A stretch of DNA of 59,705 nucleotides. Origin: CAG-217 sp963605415 (GTDB lineage Bacteria > Bacillota > Clostridia > Oscillospirales > Acutalibacteraceae). The notes below the pieces were generated by a model. That model saw nothing but the letters and a program-made list of their open reading frames with translations. It was not told the DNA's origin and ran no database searches. Made by a program: the position numbers and the translations under genes. Positions 50,054 to 58,741 of the stretch are shown here, in pieces. The stretch covers positions 1 to 59,705 of the forward strand of contig CAVCUL010000012.1 of the NCBI GenBank assembly GCA_963605415.1, in the 5' to 3' direction. The first letter of the stretch is position 1; every line of letters begins with the position of its first letter.

Positions 50054-51010
50054 TTACGCCTCGGCGATCTTGGCGGCCCGGGCGATATGGGTACGGATAA
50101 TGGCGCAGGTCTCCTCAAAAGCCTGCTGCTCTGCCTCATTCAAAGGTAACTGGATAATATCCTCAATGCCGTCCCTGCCGATGACGCAGGGTACCCCGGC
50201 GTGCAGGTCTTGCTGGCCGTACTCCCCTTGCAGCAGCACAGAGGCAGGCAGCACCCGGTGCTCGTCCCGAAAAATGCATTTTACCATATCCGCCAACGCA
50301 GCGCCAATGCCAAACTCCGTGGAGCCTTTGCCCTCAATGATCTCATTGCCGATCTGGCGGGTACGCTCCAGAATCAAATCCTCGTCCAACTTGCCGTAGC
50401 GCACCGGGTCTTGCTTCCGCAGGGCGGTATAATCCCGGCCGCCGATGGTGGTGGAGGAGAACGGGATCAGCGAAGAATTGCCGTGCTCACCCAGGGAGCA
50501 GGTGGTCAGGCTGCGGCGATCCACGCCGGCCAACTCGCTGATGGTGCGCTTCAACCGGGCGGTGTCCAGCAGCGTGCCGGTAGAGAAGCACCGCGCCCAG
50601 GGCAGACCCAGGGATTTGCGGGTAAAGTCCGCAATAATATCCGCCGGGTTGGTGATGGTAATGACAATACCTTGGTAATCCAGCGGCTTTAAGTGGCTGC
50701 AAACATCTTGCAGCATACGCACCGAGTCATCCAGCATATCCAGCCGGGTTTGGCCGGGCTTGCGGGGCTGACCCACGGAAATCACCAGAATATCCGCCGT
50801 TTTGCAGTCGTCATAATCCCCCACCCGCACAGTACAGGTGCCGGGCGTGAACAGGCAGGCGTCTGCCACATCCATGGCGTTGGCGCGAGCCTTCTCCAAG
50901 TCCTTGTCCAGCAGCACAATTTCCTCACACACGCCGCCAAAGGCCAAAGCCATGGCGCAGTGGGAGCCTACATGCCCGGCGCCGATGATCACAACTTTTC
51001 GCTTATCCAT
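50054..51010 (-). CDS. L-lactate/malate dehydrogenase family protein
   Basis: A 318-residue NAD-dependent 2-hydroxyacid dehydrogenase. The Rossmann start VVIIGAGHVGSHCAMAL, STGTLLDTARLK (Asp and Arg of the active site), SLGEHGNSSLIPFS (catalytic His) and GSTEFGIGAALADM are as in lactate dehydrogenases. The substrate loop reads GQPRKPGQTRLD; the residue that is Gln in most LDHs is Arg here, the state linked to malate. So LDH is likely by overall likeness but specificity is uncertain. Start at 51010 after GAGGTG. Confidence 0.85.
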   Translation of the reverse strand: MDKRKVVIIGAGHVGSHCAMALAFGGVCEEIVLLDKDLEKARANAMDVADACLFTPGTCTVRVGDYDDCKTADILVISVGQPRKPGQTRLDMLDDSVRMLQDVCSHLKPLDYQGIVITITNPADIIADFTRKSLGLPWARCFSTGTLLDTARLKRTISELAGVDRRSLTTCSLGEHGNSSLIPFSSTTIGGRDYTALRKQDPVRYGKLDEDLILERTRQIGNEIIEGKGSTEFGIGAALADMVKCIFRDEHRVLPASVLLQGEYGQQDLHAGVPCVIGRDGIEDIIQLPLNEAEQQAFEETCAIIRTHIARAAKIAEA

Positions 51011-51118
51011 AACGCTCACCTCGAAAAAAATCTGTACCTATTGTACTCCCCGCCCGGCCATTTGTAAAGTCCGCTTGTAACCGGGCGCCGTTTGTGCCAT
51101 AATAAAAGCGGTGATCCT

Positions 51119-51970
51119 ATGACGAAACAAAAAATCCTGGTGATCGGCACCGGCGGCACTATCGGTGCCAAGGCCGGCGCCACCATTACGGCGGACGCAC
51201 CGCTGAAAATCCTAAATCGATATACGCCCCCGGCAGAAGTAGAACTGATCGGCCGGGCGGCCTTTGACCGCTTTTCCGAGCACGCCGACTTAGCGTATCT
51301 GGAGCAACTTTGCACCTATATGCAAAAGATCCATTACAGCGCCTACCGGGGCGTGGTGCTGCTCCACGGCAGCGACACCCTTACCTACACCGCCGCGCTG
51401 CTGGCCCACCTGCTGCCGAACAAACCGCTGGTGCTGGTGGCTGCGGGCACCCCGCCGGAGGCACCGGGCAGCAACGCCCTGCCCAACCTGGACCTGGCGG
51501 TGCAATATTTACTAAGCGGCGCCAAAGACGGCGTACAGATCGCCTACGACGGACTGCACCCGGCCTGGGCCACCACCGAGGCGGACTGCAACGACCGGTT
51601 CCACCACGCGCCGGTGCCCTTTGTGCCGGTCAAGGATCCGGCGTTCCACCGGCGCAGGATTTTGCAGATCACGCCCCACCCGGGCATAGACTACGGCGCC
51701 TTTGACCTGACCGGCGTGGACGCAGTGCTCCACCGTATGTACCACAGCGCCACCGTGCCGGAACCGGCAGCCGCATTCGCCGATCGCTGCAAAGCGGCAG
51801 GCGTGCCCTGCCTGTTCGTTACCCCAAAGCCCGATACCGCCTATGTGACCGCCGCCCGCCTGCCGGGCGTATGGACAAGCACCACACCGGAGAGCGCCTT
51901 TGCAAAATTGCTATTGACAAATGACGCAGACTTTGCTACAATGACCCTACAAGTGAATGGAAACCGATGA
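51119..51970 (+). CDS. L-asparaginase-like amidohydrolase
   Basis: A 283-residue protein of the asparaginase/glutaminase family. The first Thr motif VIGTGGTIGAK and the second motif LLHGSDTLTYTAALLA are plain. Later sequence (AAGTPPEAPGSNALPNL) follows family pattern but the whole is shorter than usual (about 325), lacking much of the C-terminal domain. Cytoplasmic type. The promoter of the trp operon is inside its last 20 codons, so transcription of this gene could feed the T-box leader. Start at 51119 follows GGTGAT. Confidence 0.85.
   Translation: MTKQKILVIGTGGTIGAKAGATITADAPLKILNRYTPPAEVELIGRAAFDRFSEHADLAYLEQLCTYMQKIHYSAYRGVVLLHGSDTLTYTAALLAHLLPNKPLVLVAAGTPPEAPGSNALPNLDLAVQYLLSGAKDGVQIAYDGLHPAWATTEADCNDRFHHAPVPFVPVKDPAFHRRRILQITPHPGIDYGAFDLTGVDAVLHRMYHSATVPEPAAAFADRCKAAGVPCLFVTPKPDTAYVTAARLPGVWTSTTPESAFAKLLLTNDADFATMTLQVNGNR
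51914..51942 (+). promoter_or_regulatory. Promoter of the trp operon, within the asparaginase gene
   Basis: TTGACA (51914-51919), 17-base spacer, TACAAT (51937-51942), close to consensus. Start of transcription falls near 51949, before the asparaginase stop codon at 51970. Confidence 0.8.
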
Positions 51971-51974
51971 GGCG

Positions 51975-52235
51975 GAGATAAAAATGCACCGTGCGCCCAC
52001 AGAGAGCCCCTGTTGCTGGGAATGGGGTGGAAATGCAGAGCATTAAATGGACCGCTGAGGGCACGGTGAACGGCGATTTGCCCAGTATTCCGTGACGAGA
52101 TGGCCTGCGTCAGTGGCCGGAGATATGATGGTATCTCGCAGAGCGTATGCGTGCTTTTGCACCGTAAACCAAGGTGGCACCGCGAATAGAGTATTCGTCC
52201 TTGGCAGTCTTTTTGACTGCCAAGGTTTTTTTATT
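51975..52235 (+). promoter_or_regulatory. T-box leader with tryptophan specifier
   Basis: Stem I contains AGAGAGCCCC, GGGTGG and the specifier loop with TGG at 52048-52050 (AAATGGACCGCTGAG). The T-box sequence AAGGTGGCACCGCG (52171-52184) is followed by the terminator CCTTGGCAGTC...GACTGCCAAGG plus T7 (52198-52231). Uncharged tRNA-Trp would stabilise the antiterminator and let transcription reach trpE. It regulates the seven trp genes below. Confidence 0.93.
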
Positions 52236-52272
52236 TTCTGCCGGCTCTGTGAACACCGAAAGGAGCAGTAGA

Positions 52273-53742
52273 ATGGAACTGAAACCCACGAAAGAACAGA
52301 TCTTGTGGCTGGCCGAGAAGTACAGCACCGTGCCCCTGTGCACCACCCTGCCGGCCACGGTGACCCCCACCCAGGTGCTGCAAAAGCTAAAGACCGTCAG
52401 CCGCCACTGCTATATGCTGGAGTCCTGCGAGGACAAGGAAAGCTCCGGGCGGTACACCTTCCTGGGCTTTGATCCCCAGGCGGAGATCCACTGCAAGGAC
52501 GGCAAGGGCACGGTGATCGACGAGAACGGCTCGCGCACCTTTACCGGCAGCCCAAAGTCCCACATTGCCGCCCTGCTGGAGCGGCACAAAAGCCCCCGGC
52601 TGCGGGAGCTGCCCACCTTTACCGGCGGGCTGGTAGGCTACTTTGCCTACGACTACGCCAAATACAGCGAGCCGCGGCTGGAGCTGACGGCGGCCGAGGA
52701 CGGCAACTTTAACGATGTGGACCTGATGCTCTTTGACAAGGTCATTGCCTTTGACCATGTGAAAGAAGAGATCATTCTCATTTTCAATATGAACACCCGC
52801 GACCCGGAGGCCGGGTATCGCAGAGGGCAAAAGGAGCTGGAGATCATGTGCCGCCTGGTGGCGGACAGCCCGGCAGCCCCCCGCCCGCCGAAAGCCCGGC
52901 TGCAAGCGGACTTTGCCCCCCAGTTTGACAAGACCGCCTACACCGCAATGGTGGAGAAAGCCAAGGGCTATATCCGGGAGGGCGATATTTTCCAGGTGGT
53001 GCTCTCAAACAGCCTAAGCGCCAAAATGGAGGGCAGCCTGTTTGACGCCTACCAAATTCTGCGGCGGCAGAACCCCTCCCCTTATATGTTCTACTTTTCG
53101 TCCGATGATATTGAGATCGCCGGTGCCTCGCCGGAAACGCTGGTCAAGCTCACCGACGGCAAGCTGTTTACCTACCCGCTGGCCGGCACCCGCCCCCGGG
53201 GCAAGACCCCCGCAGAGGACGCGGCGCTGGAGGCCGGGCTGCTGCAAGACAAAAAGGAGCTGAGCGAGCACAATATGCTGGTGGACCTGGGGCGCAACGA
53301 CCTGGGCCGGGTCAGCGCCTTTGGCTCCGTCAAGGTCAGCGCCTACCACAGAATACTGAAATTCAGCCATGTGATGCACATCGGCTCCGAGGTGGAGGGG
53401 CAGCTGGCGCCGGGTAAGACCGCGCTGGATGCCATTGAGGCGGTGCTCCCTGCCGGGACCCTTAGTGGGGCGCCCAAGTTCCGGGCCATGCAGATCATTG
53501 ACCAGCTGGAGGGCAGCAAGCGGGGCATTTACGGCGGCGCCATCGGCTACATGGACCTGACCGGCAATATGGACACCTGTATCTCCATTCGCATTGCCTA
53601 TAAGAAGAACGGGACCGTGTACATTCGCTCCGGCGCCGGGATCGTGGCCGACTCCGTGGCAGAGAAAGAACATACCGAGTGTATCAACAAGGCTATGGCC
53701 GTGGTGCAGGCGGTGCGAGAAAGCGCAGGTGACACCCAATGA
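52273..53742 (+). CDS. trpE: Anthranilate synthase component I
   Basis: A 489-residue TrpE. The N-terminal LESCEDKESSGRYTFLGFDP and the catalytic core with VVLSNSLSAKM, MFYFSSDDIEIAGASPETLVKL, PLAGTRPRGKTPAED and GTLSGAPKFRAMQIID (chorismate and Mg sites) are present; VDLGRNDLGRV is typical. The LESxD-type Trp-feedback motif appears as LESCEDKES. It makes anthranilate with TrpG. First gene of the operon; start at 52273 after GGAGCAG. Confidence 0.96.
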   Translation: MELKPTKEQILWLAEKYSTVPLCTTLPATVTPTQVLQKLKTVSRHCYMLESCEDKESSGRYTFLGFDPQAEIHCKDGKGTVIDENGSRTFTGSPKSHIAALLERHKSPRLRELPTFTGGLVGYFAYDYAKYSEPRLELTAAEDGNFNDVDLMLFDKVIAFDHVKEEIILIFNMNTRDPEAGYRRGQKELEIMCRLVADSPAAPRPPKARLQADFAPQFDKTAYTAMVEKAKGYIREGDIFQVVLSNSLSAKMEGSLFDAYQILRRQNPSPYMFYFSSDDIEIAGASPETLVKLTDGKLFTYPLAGTRPRGKTPAEDAALEAGLLQDKKELSEHNMLVDLGRNDLGRVSAFGSVKVSAYHRILKFSHVMHIGSEVEGQLAPGKTALDAIEAVLPAGTLSGAPKFRAMQIIDQLEGSKRGIYGGAIGYMDLTGNMDTCISIRIAYKKNGTVYIRSGAGIVADSVAEKEHTECINKAMAVVQAVRESAGDTQ

Positions 53743-54299
53743 CCCTACTGATCGACAATTACGACTCCTTTGCCTACAACCTGTATCAATATGTAGGCAG
53801 TCTGGACCCGCAGGTGCAGGTGATCCGCAACGACGACCTGACGATAGCGGAAATTGAGGCACTGCACCCTACGGCGGTGATCCTCTCCCCCGGACCGGGC
53901 CGACCGGCAGAGGCCGGGGTGTGCGAGGAACTGATCCGTTCCCTGGCAGGCAAGTGCAAAATGCTGGGGGTGTGCCTGGGGCACCAGGCCATTTGCGAGG
54001 CCTTTGGCGGGCGCATTACCTACGCCAAGGAGTTAATGCACGGCCGGGAGTGCGATATAGAGATCACCCGCCCCGGCGGCCTGTTTGCCGGACTGGAAAG
54101 CCCCATGACCGTGGCTCGCTACCACAGCCTGGCGGCCACAGACCTGCCGGACTGCCTGGAAGTGACCGCCACAGCGCCGGACGGCGAAATTATGGCGGTG
54201 CAGCATAAAGAATATGAGATTTACGGTGTGCAGTTCCACCCGGAGTCGGTCATGACCCCGGACGGCCTGCAACTGATCCGCAACTTTTTGGAGGGATAA
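53739..54299 (+). CDS. trpG: Anthranilate synthase component II (glutamine amidotransferase)
   Basis: A 186-residue class I amidotransferase: LLIDNYDSFAYNLYQYVG start, catalytic Cys in GVCLGHQAICEAFGG, and the His-Glu pair in VQFHPESVMTPDG. It supplies ammonia to TrpE. Coupled to trpE by an ATGA overlap. Stand-alone, without fusion to TrpD. Confidence 0.95.
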   Translation: MTLLIDNYDSFAYNLYQYVGSLDPQVQVIRNDDLTIAEIEALHPTAVILSPGPGRPAEAGVCEELIRSLAGKCKMLGVCLGHQAICEAFGGRITYAKELMHGRECDIEITRPGGLFAGLESPMTVARYHSLAATDLPDCLEVTATAPDGEIMAVQHKEYEIYGVQFHPESVMTPDGLQLIRNFLEG

Positions 54300-54301
54300 A
54301 T

Positions 54302-55324
54302 ATGATCAAAGAAGCCATTGAAAAGCTGATGAAAGCGGAAAACCTGACCTACGACCAGGTGAAAGAAAGCGTAGACGAAATCATGACCGGCCAGGCCAGC
54401 CCGGCGCTGATCGCCTCCTTCCTTACCGCCCTGTCCATGAAGGGCGAAACAGACGAGGAGATCGCCGGGGCCGCCGAGTCCATGCGCTCCAAGGCGCTGC
54501 CCCTGGACAGCGACGGCGACATTCTGGACATTGTGGGCACCGGCGGCGACAAGTCCGGCAGCTTTAACATTTCCACCACCGCCGGCATTATCGCCGCGGC
54601 CGCCGGGGTGCGCATTGCCAAGCACGGCAACCGGGCCGCCTCCTCTAAAAGCGGCGCTGCCGACTGCCTGGAGGCCCTGGGGGTCAACATCAACGCCAGC
54701 AAAGAGACCATGGAGCGTGCCCTGCGGGAGGAGAACATCTGCTTTATGTTCGCCCAAAAGTACCACAGCGCCATGAAGTATGTGGCCCCGGTGCGCCGGG
54801 AGCTGGGCATTCGCACCATCTTCAATGTGCTGGGCCCGCTGACCAATCCGGCCCACGCCACCCGTATGGTGCTGGGCGTGTTCAACGCCGATTATGTGGA
54901 TAAGATCGCCGCCGCGCTCAACCAGTTGGGGGTCACCGACGCCCTGGTGGTGTTTGGCGAGGACGGACTGGACGAGATCTCCGCCTGCGGCGAGACCCAG
55001 ATGGCGGAGCTGCGCCACGGCAAGGTGGAGCGCTACACCGTAAAGCCGGAGGACTTTGGCCTGACCCGCTGCACCAAGGCCGACCTGGTGGGCGGCACCG
55101 CACTGGAGAACGCAGAGATCACCAAGAATATTCTGCTGGGCAAGTCCACCCCCGCCCAGCGCACCGCCGCCGTGCTGAACGCCGGTGCGGCCATCTATGT
55201 GGCCATTGACGGCCTGAGCCTGAAAGACGCTATGCAAAAGGCGCAGGATGTGATCGACGACGGCAGCGCTTACAAAAAGCTGCAAGCCTTTATCCGCATA
55301 ACCAACGAAGAGGACGACCAATGA
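54302..55324 (+). CDS. trpD: Anthranilate phosphoribosyltransferase
   Basis: A 340-residue TrpD with the PRPP-binding motif VGTGGDKSGSFNIST, KHGNRAASSKSGAADCLEALG and the C-terminal GPLTNPAHATRMVLGVF. It joins anthranilate to PRPP. Lies 2 bases after trpG and overlaps trpC by 4 bases. Confidence 0.96.
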   Translation: MIKEAIEKLMKAENLTYDQVKESVDEIMTGQASPALIASFLTALSMKGETDEEIAGAAESMRSKALPLDSDGDILDIVGTGGDKSGSFNISTTAGIIAAAAGVRIAKHGNRAASSKSGAADCLEALGVNINASKETMERALREENICFMFAQKYHSAMKYVAPVRRELGIRTIFNVLGPLTNPAHATRMVLGVFNADYVDKIAAALNQLGVTDALVVFGEDGLDEISACGETQMAELRHGKVERYTVKPEDFGLTRCTKADLVGGTALENAEITKNILLGKSTPAQRTAAVLNAGAAIYVAIDGLSLKDAMQKAQDVIDDGSAYKKLQAFIRITNEEDDQ

Positions 55325-56094
55325 TCTTAGACCAGCTGGCAGACGCCACCCGGGCACGCTACGCCCGGCGAATGGCCGATACGCCGTTAGAAATTGTAAA
55401 AAGCCGTGCCCTGGCGCTGCCCAAAGGGGACTTTGCCTTTGAGCGGGCGCTGGGTGCACCGGGAGTCAGCCTGATCTGTGAAGTGAAAAAGGCCAGCCCC
55501 TCCAAGGGGCTCATCAGCCCGGACTTCCCTTACCTGGACATTGCCCGGGACTACGCAGCCGCCGGGGCCGCCGCCATCAGCTGCTTGACGGAGCCGGACT
55601 ACTTCTTAGGGAACGACCGATACCTGCAAGAGATCGCCGGGGCAGTGCCCATTCCCGTGCTGCGCAAGGACTTTACCCTCTATGACTACCAGATCTACGA
55701 GGCCAAGGTGCTGGGCGCTCGGGCGGTGCTGCTGATCTGTGCCCTGCTGGACACGGACACCCTGCGCCGGTATATAGAGGTTTGCGACACCCTGGGGCTG
55801 TCCGCCCTGGTGGAGGCCCACGACGACCGAGAAATCGCCAGCGCGCTGGCTGCCGGTGCCCGGGTGATCGGGGTCAACAATCGGAACCTAAAGGACTTTA
55901 CCGTAGATGTGCACAACAGCAGCCGCTACCGGGCGCTGGTGCCGGAAAATGTGCGCTTTGTGTCCGAAAGCGGCATTACTACCCCGGCAGATATAGAGGT
56001 GTTGCGCCAAAACGGCACGGACGCCGCCCTGATCGGCGAGGCGCTGATGCGCGCCCCGGACCGGCGGGCAGCGGTGGAGGCCCTGCTGAAATGA
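55321..56094 (+). CDS. trpC: Indole-3-glycerol phosphate synthase
   Basis: A 257-residue (beta-alpha)8 enzyme: LICEVKKASPSKGLISPDFPY (catalytic Lys), SCLTEPDYFLG, VLRKDFTLYDYQIYEAKVLGA, GVNNRNLKDFTVD and VSESGITTPADI are all in place. Not fused to TrpF. Start ATG overlaps the trpD stop. Confidence 0.96.
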   Translation: MILDQLADATRARYARRMADTPLEIVKSRALALPKGDFAFERALGAPGVSLICEVKKASPSKGLISPDFPYLDIARDYAAAGAAAISCLTEPDYFLGNDRYLQEIAGAVPIPVLRKDFTLYDYQIYEAKVLGARAVLLICALLDTDTLRRYIEVCDTLGLSALVEAHDDREIASALAAGARVIGVNNRNLKDFTVDVHNSSRYRALVPENVRFVSESGITTPADIEVLRQNGTDAALIGEALMRAPDRRAAVEALLK

Positions 56095-56678
56095 CCAAGA
56101 TCAAGATTTGCGGCCTGCGCACCCCGGCAGACATTGCCGCCGCTAACGAGAGCCGCCCGGACTATATCGGTTTTATCCTGTCCCCCGGCTATCGCCGCAG
56201 CATAACCAAAGAGCAGGCGCTGGCACTGCGAGAACAGCTGGACCCGGGCATTGTGCCGGTGGGCGTGTTCGTCAACGCACCCACAGACTACATTCAATCC
56301 TGCGTGGACTGCGGAGCCATTGCTGTGGTCCAGTTCCACGGACAGGAAAGCCCGGCAGACTGCACCGCCGTCCACGGGGCAGAGAAAATCAAGGTCTTTG
56401 TCACCGGCGAGGACCAACCGGCGCCAACCGGCATCTACCCGGTGGACTACCTGCTGTTTGACAGCGGGCGGGGCGACGGCATTGCCCCCAAAGATCGACA
56501 GATCCCCCCCTGCCACCGGCCGTTCTTCCTGGCCGGGGGGCTGAATACAGCGAACATGGCAGAAACCATTGCCGCCTTTTCTCCCTACGGCGTAGACCTA
56601 AGCTCCGCCGCAGAGACAAACGGCGTAAAAGATAAAAACAAAATGCAAAAACTGGTAAGGAGCGTACACCATGAGTAA
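56091..56678 (+). CDS. trpF: Phosphoribosylanthranilate isomerase
   Basis: A 195-residue TrpF: IKICGLRTPADIAAAN (catalytic Cys), GFILSPGYRRSIT, VPVGVFVN, VVQFHGQE and LLFDSGRGDG with FFLAGGLNTAN. Overlaps trpC and trpB, so the enzymes are made together. Confidence 0.95.
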   Translation: MTKIKICGLRTPADIAAANESRPDYIGFILSPGYRRSITKEQALALREQLDPGIVPVGVFVNAPTDYIQSCVDCGAIAVVQFHGQESPADCTAVHGAEKIKVFVTGEDQPAPTGIYPVDYLLFDSGRGDGIAPKDRQIPPCHRPFFLAGGLNTANMAETIAAFSPYGVDLSSAAETNGVKDKNKMQKLVRSVHHE

Positions 56679-57855
56679 AGGCAGATACGGCATTCACGGC
56701 GGGCAATACATTCCCGAGACCCTGATGCACGAGATTGAAAATTTGGAAAAAGCATACGAGCATTACAAAAACGACCCGGACTTTTGCGCCGAGCTGGACA
56801 CCCTGAACCGGGAATACGCCGGTCGTCCCAGCCTGCTGTACTATGCAGAGAAGATGACCAAGGACCTGGGCGGTGCCAAGATCTACTTAAAGCGAGAGGA
56901 CCTGAACCACACCGGCTCCCACAAGATCAACAATGTACTGGGCCAGTGCCTGCTGGCCAAGCGCCTGGGCAAGACCCGGGTGATCGCCGAGACCGGCGCC
57001 GGGCAGCACGGCGTAGCCACCGCCACCGCCGCCGCGCTGATGGGGCTGGAGTGCGAGATCTTTATGGGCGAGGAGGACACCATTCGCCAGGCGCTGAACT
57101 GCTACCGTATGGAGCTGCTGGGGGCCAAGGTGCACCCGGTCAAAAGCGGCACCCGCACCTTAAAGGACGCGGTGAACGAGGCCATGCGGGAGTGGGTCAG
57201 CCGGGTAGACGATACCCTGTATGTGCTGGGCTCCGTGATGGGTCCCCACCCCTATCCCATGATCGTCCGTGACTTCCAAAGCATTATCGGTAAGGAAGCA
57301 CGCCAGCAGATCCTGGAAAAAGAGGGGCGCCTGCCGGACGCGGTGCTGGCCTGCGTAGGCGGTGGCTCCAACGCCATGGGTATCTTCCACGAGTTTATCC
57401 CGGACGAGGGCGTGCAGCTGATCGGCTGCGAGGCTGCCGGTAAGGGCGTGGACACCGCCATGAACGCCGCCACCATGACCTGCGGCAGCGAGGGTGTGTT
57501 CCACGGGATGAAGTCCTACTTCTGCCAAAACGAGTTTGGCCAGATCGCACCGGTGTACTCCATCAGCGCCGGGCTGGACTACCCGGGCGTTGGGCCGGAG
57601 CACGCCTACCTGCACGACATCGGCCGTGCCCAGTATGTGCCCGTCACCGACGACCAGGCGGTAGACGCCTTTGAGTACATTGCCCGCACCGAGGGCATTA
57701 TCTGCGCCATTGAGTCCGCCCACGCGGTGGCCTATGCCATGGAGCTGGCGCCTAAGATGAGCAAGGACCAAATTATGATCGTGAATTTGTCCGGCCGCGG
57801 CGATAAGGATGTGGCCGCCATTGCAAGATACAGGGGGATCGATTTACATGAATAA
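56671..57855 (+). CDS. trpB: Tryptophan synthase beta chain
   Basis: A 394-residue PLP enzyme: KREDLNHTGSHKINNVLGQ holds the Schiff-base Lys, ETGAGQHGVATATAAA, CVGGGSNAMGIFHEFIPD and the C-terminal GRGDKDVAAI. Forms the alpha-beta complex with TrpA. Starts 8 bases inside the trpF end. Confidence 0.97.
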   Translation: MSKGRYGIHGGQYIPETLMHEIENLEKAYEHYKNDPDFCAELDTLNREYAGRPSLLYYAEKMTKDLGGAKIYLKREDLNHTGSHKINNVLGQCLLAKRLGKTRVIAETGAGQHGVATATAAALMGLECEIFMGEEDTIRQALNCYRMELLGAKVHPVKSGTRTLKDAVNEAMREWVSRVDDTLYVLGSVMGPHPYPMIVRDFQSIIGKEARQQILEKEGRLPDAVLACVGGGSNAMGIFHEFIPDEGVQLIGCEAAGKGVDTAMNAATMTCGSEGVFHGMKSYFCQNEFGQIAPVYSISAGLDYPGVGPEHAYLHDIGRAQYVPVTDDQAVDAFEYIARTEGIICAIESAHAVAYAMELAPKMSKDQIMIVNLSGRGDKDVAAIARYRGIDLHE

Positions 57856-58624
57856 GAATATTGCGTCTGCATTTGAGAACAAAAAGGCATTCATCGGCTT
57901 TGTCACCGCCGGTGACCCGGACCTGGACACCAGCCGCCAAATTCTCTTAGAGATGGCAAAGAGCGGCTGCGACCTGATCGAGGTGGGCATTCCCTTTTCC
58001 GACCCCATTGCCGAGGGGCCGGTGATCCAGGAGGCCAACATTCGGGCCCTGGCCCAGGGGGTCACCACGGACAAGGTGTTTGACCTGGTGGCGGAGGTAT
58101 CCGCCCAAATTGATATTCCCCTGGTGTTTATGACCTACCTGAATGTGCTGTTCCGCTACGGCTACGACCGGTTTTGTCAGCGGGCGGCAGACAGCGGTAT
58201 CTCCGGCGTGATCGTGCCGGACCTGCCCTATGAGGAGAAGCACGAGCTGTCCGACATTGCCAAGAAGTACGGCATTGCCGTGATCTCGCTGGTGGCGCCC
58301 ACCAGCCACCAGCGGGTCAAGATGATCGCCAAGGAGGCAGAGGGTTTCCTGTACCAGGTGTCCTCCCTGGGAGTGACCGGCACCCGTAGCAAGATCGAGA
58401 CCGATGTGGCCGCCGTTACCCAACTGGCCCGCCAGGTGAGCGATGTGCCGGTGGCCGTGGGCTTTGGCATTCATACCCCGGAGCAGGCCGCCCAAATGGC
58501 CCAATTCGCCGATGGGGTGATCGTGGGCTCCGGCATTGTGGAGCTGGTGGCCCAGTACGGCAAGGACGCCCCGGCAAAAGTGGGCGCCTATGTGGCGGAG
58601 ATGAAAGCCGCCCTTGCGGAATAA
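57848..58624 (+). CDS. trpA: Tryptophan synthase alpha chain
   Basis: A 258-residue TrpA: LIEVGIPFSDPIAEGPVIQEAN (catalytic Glu and Asp), FMTYLNVLFRYG, GVIVPDLPYEEK, LVAPTSHQRVKMI and VAVGFGIHTPEQA. The start (MNKNIASAFENK) overlaps the trpB stop by 8 bases. Last gene of the operon. Confidence 0.96.
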   Translation: MNKNIASAFENKKAFIGFVTAGDPDLDTSRQILLEMAKSGCDLIEVGIPFSDPIAEGPVIQEANIRALAQGVTTDKVFDLVAEVSAQIDIPLVFMTYLNVLFRYGYDRFCQRAADSGISGVIVPDLPYEEKHELSDIAKKYGIAVISLVAPTSHQRVKMIAKEAEGFLYQVSSLGVTGTRSKIETDVAAVTQLARQVSDVPVAVGFGIHTPEQAAQMAQFADGVIVGSGIVELVAQYGKDAPAKVGAYVAEMKAALAE

Positions 58625-58648
58625 CAAAACCCATATATAATATAATAG

Positions 58649-58681
58649 AAAGGGACGACCGACCAGCGGCCGTCCTTTTTG
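58649..58681 (+). terminator. Terminator of the trp operon
   Basis: AAGGGACG and CGTCCTTT arms with one G-U pair, loop CCGACCAGCGGC partly self-paired, then T5. Confidence 0.8.
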
Positions 58682-58741
58682 CTTGCAATTCCCGGCAAAA
58701 TCCGCTACAATGAGGGCAAAGAGGAAACGAGGTGCCCACCT

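Noticed and set aside
50054..51010. Malate dehydrogenase as a firm call
   Set aside because: Only the loop Arg supports it; other motifs look like LDH, so it is reported as uncertain specificity.
54221..55459. A 412-residue open frame antisense to trpD
   Set aside because: Antisense to a clear trpD; low-complexity Gly/His/Leu composition; no ribosome site.
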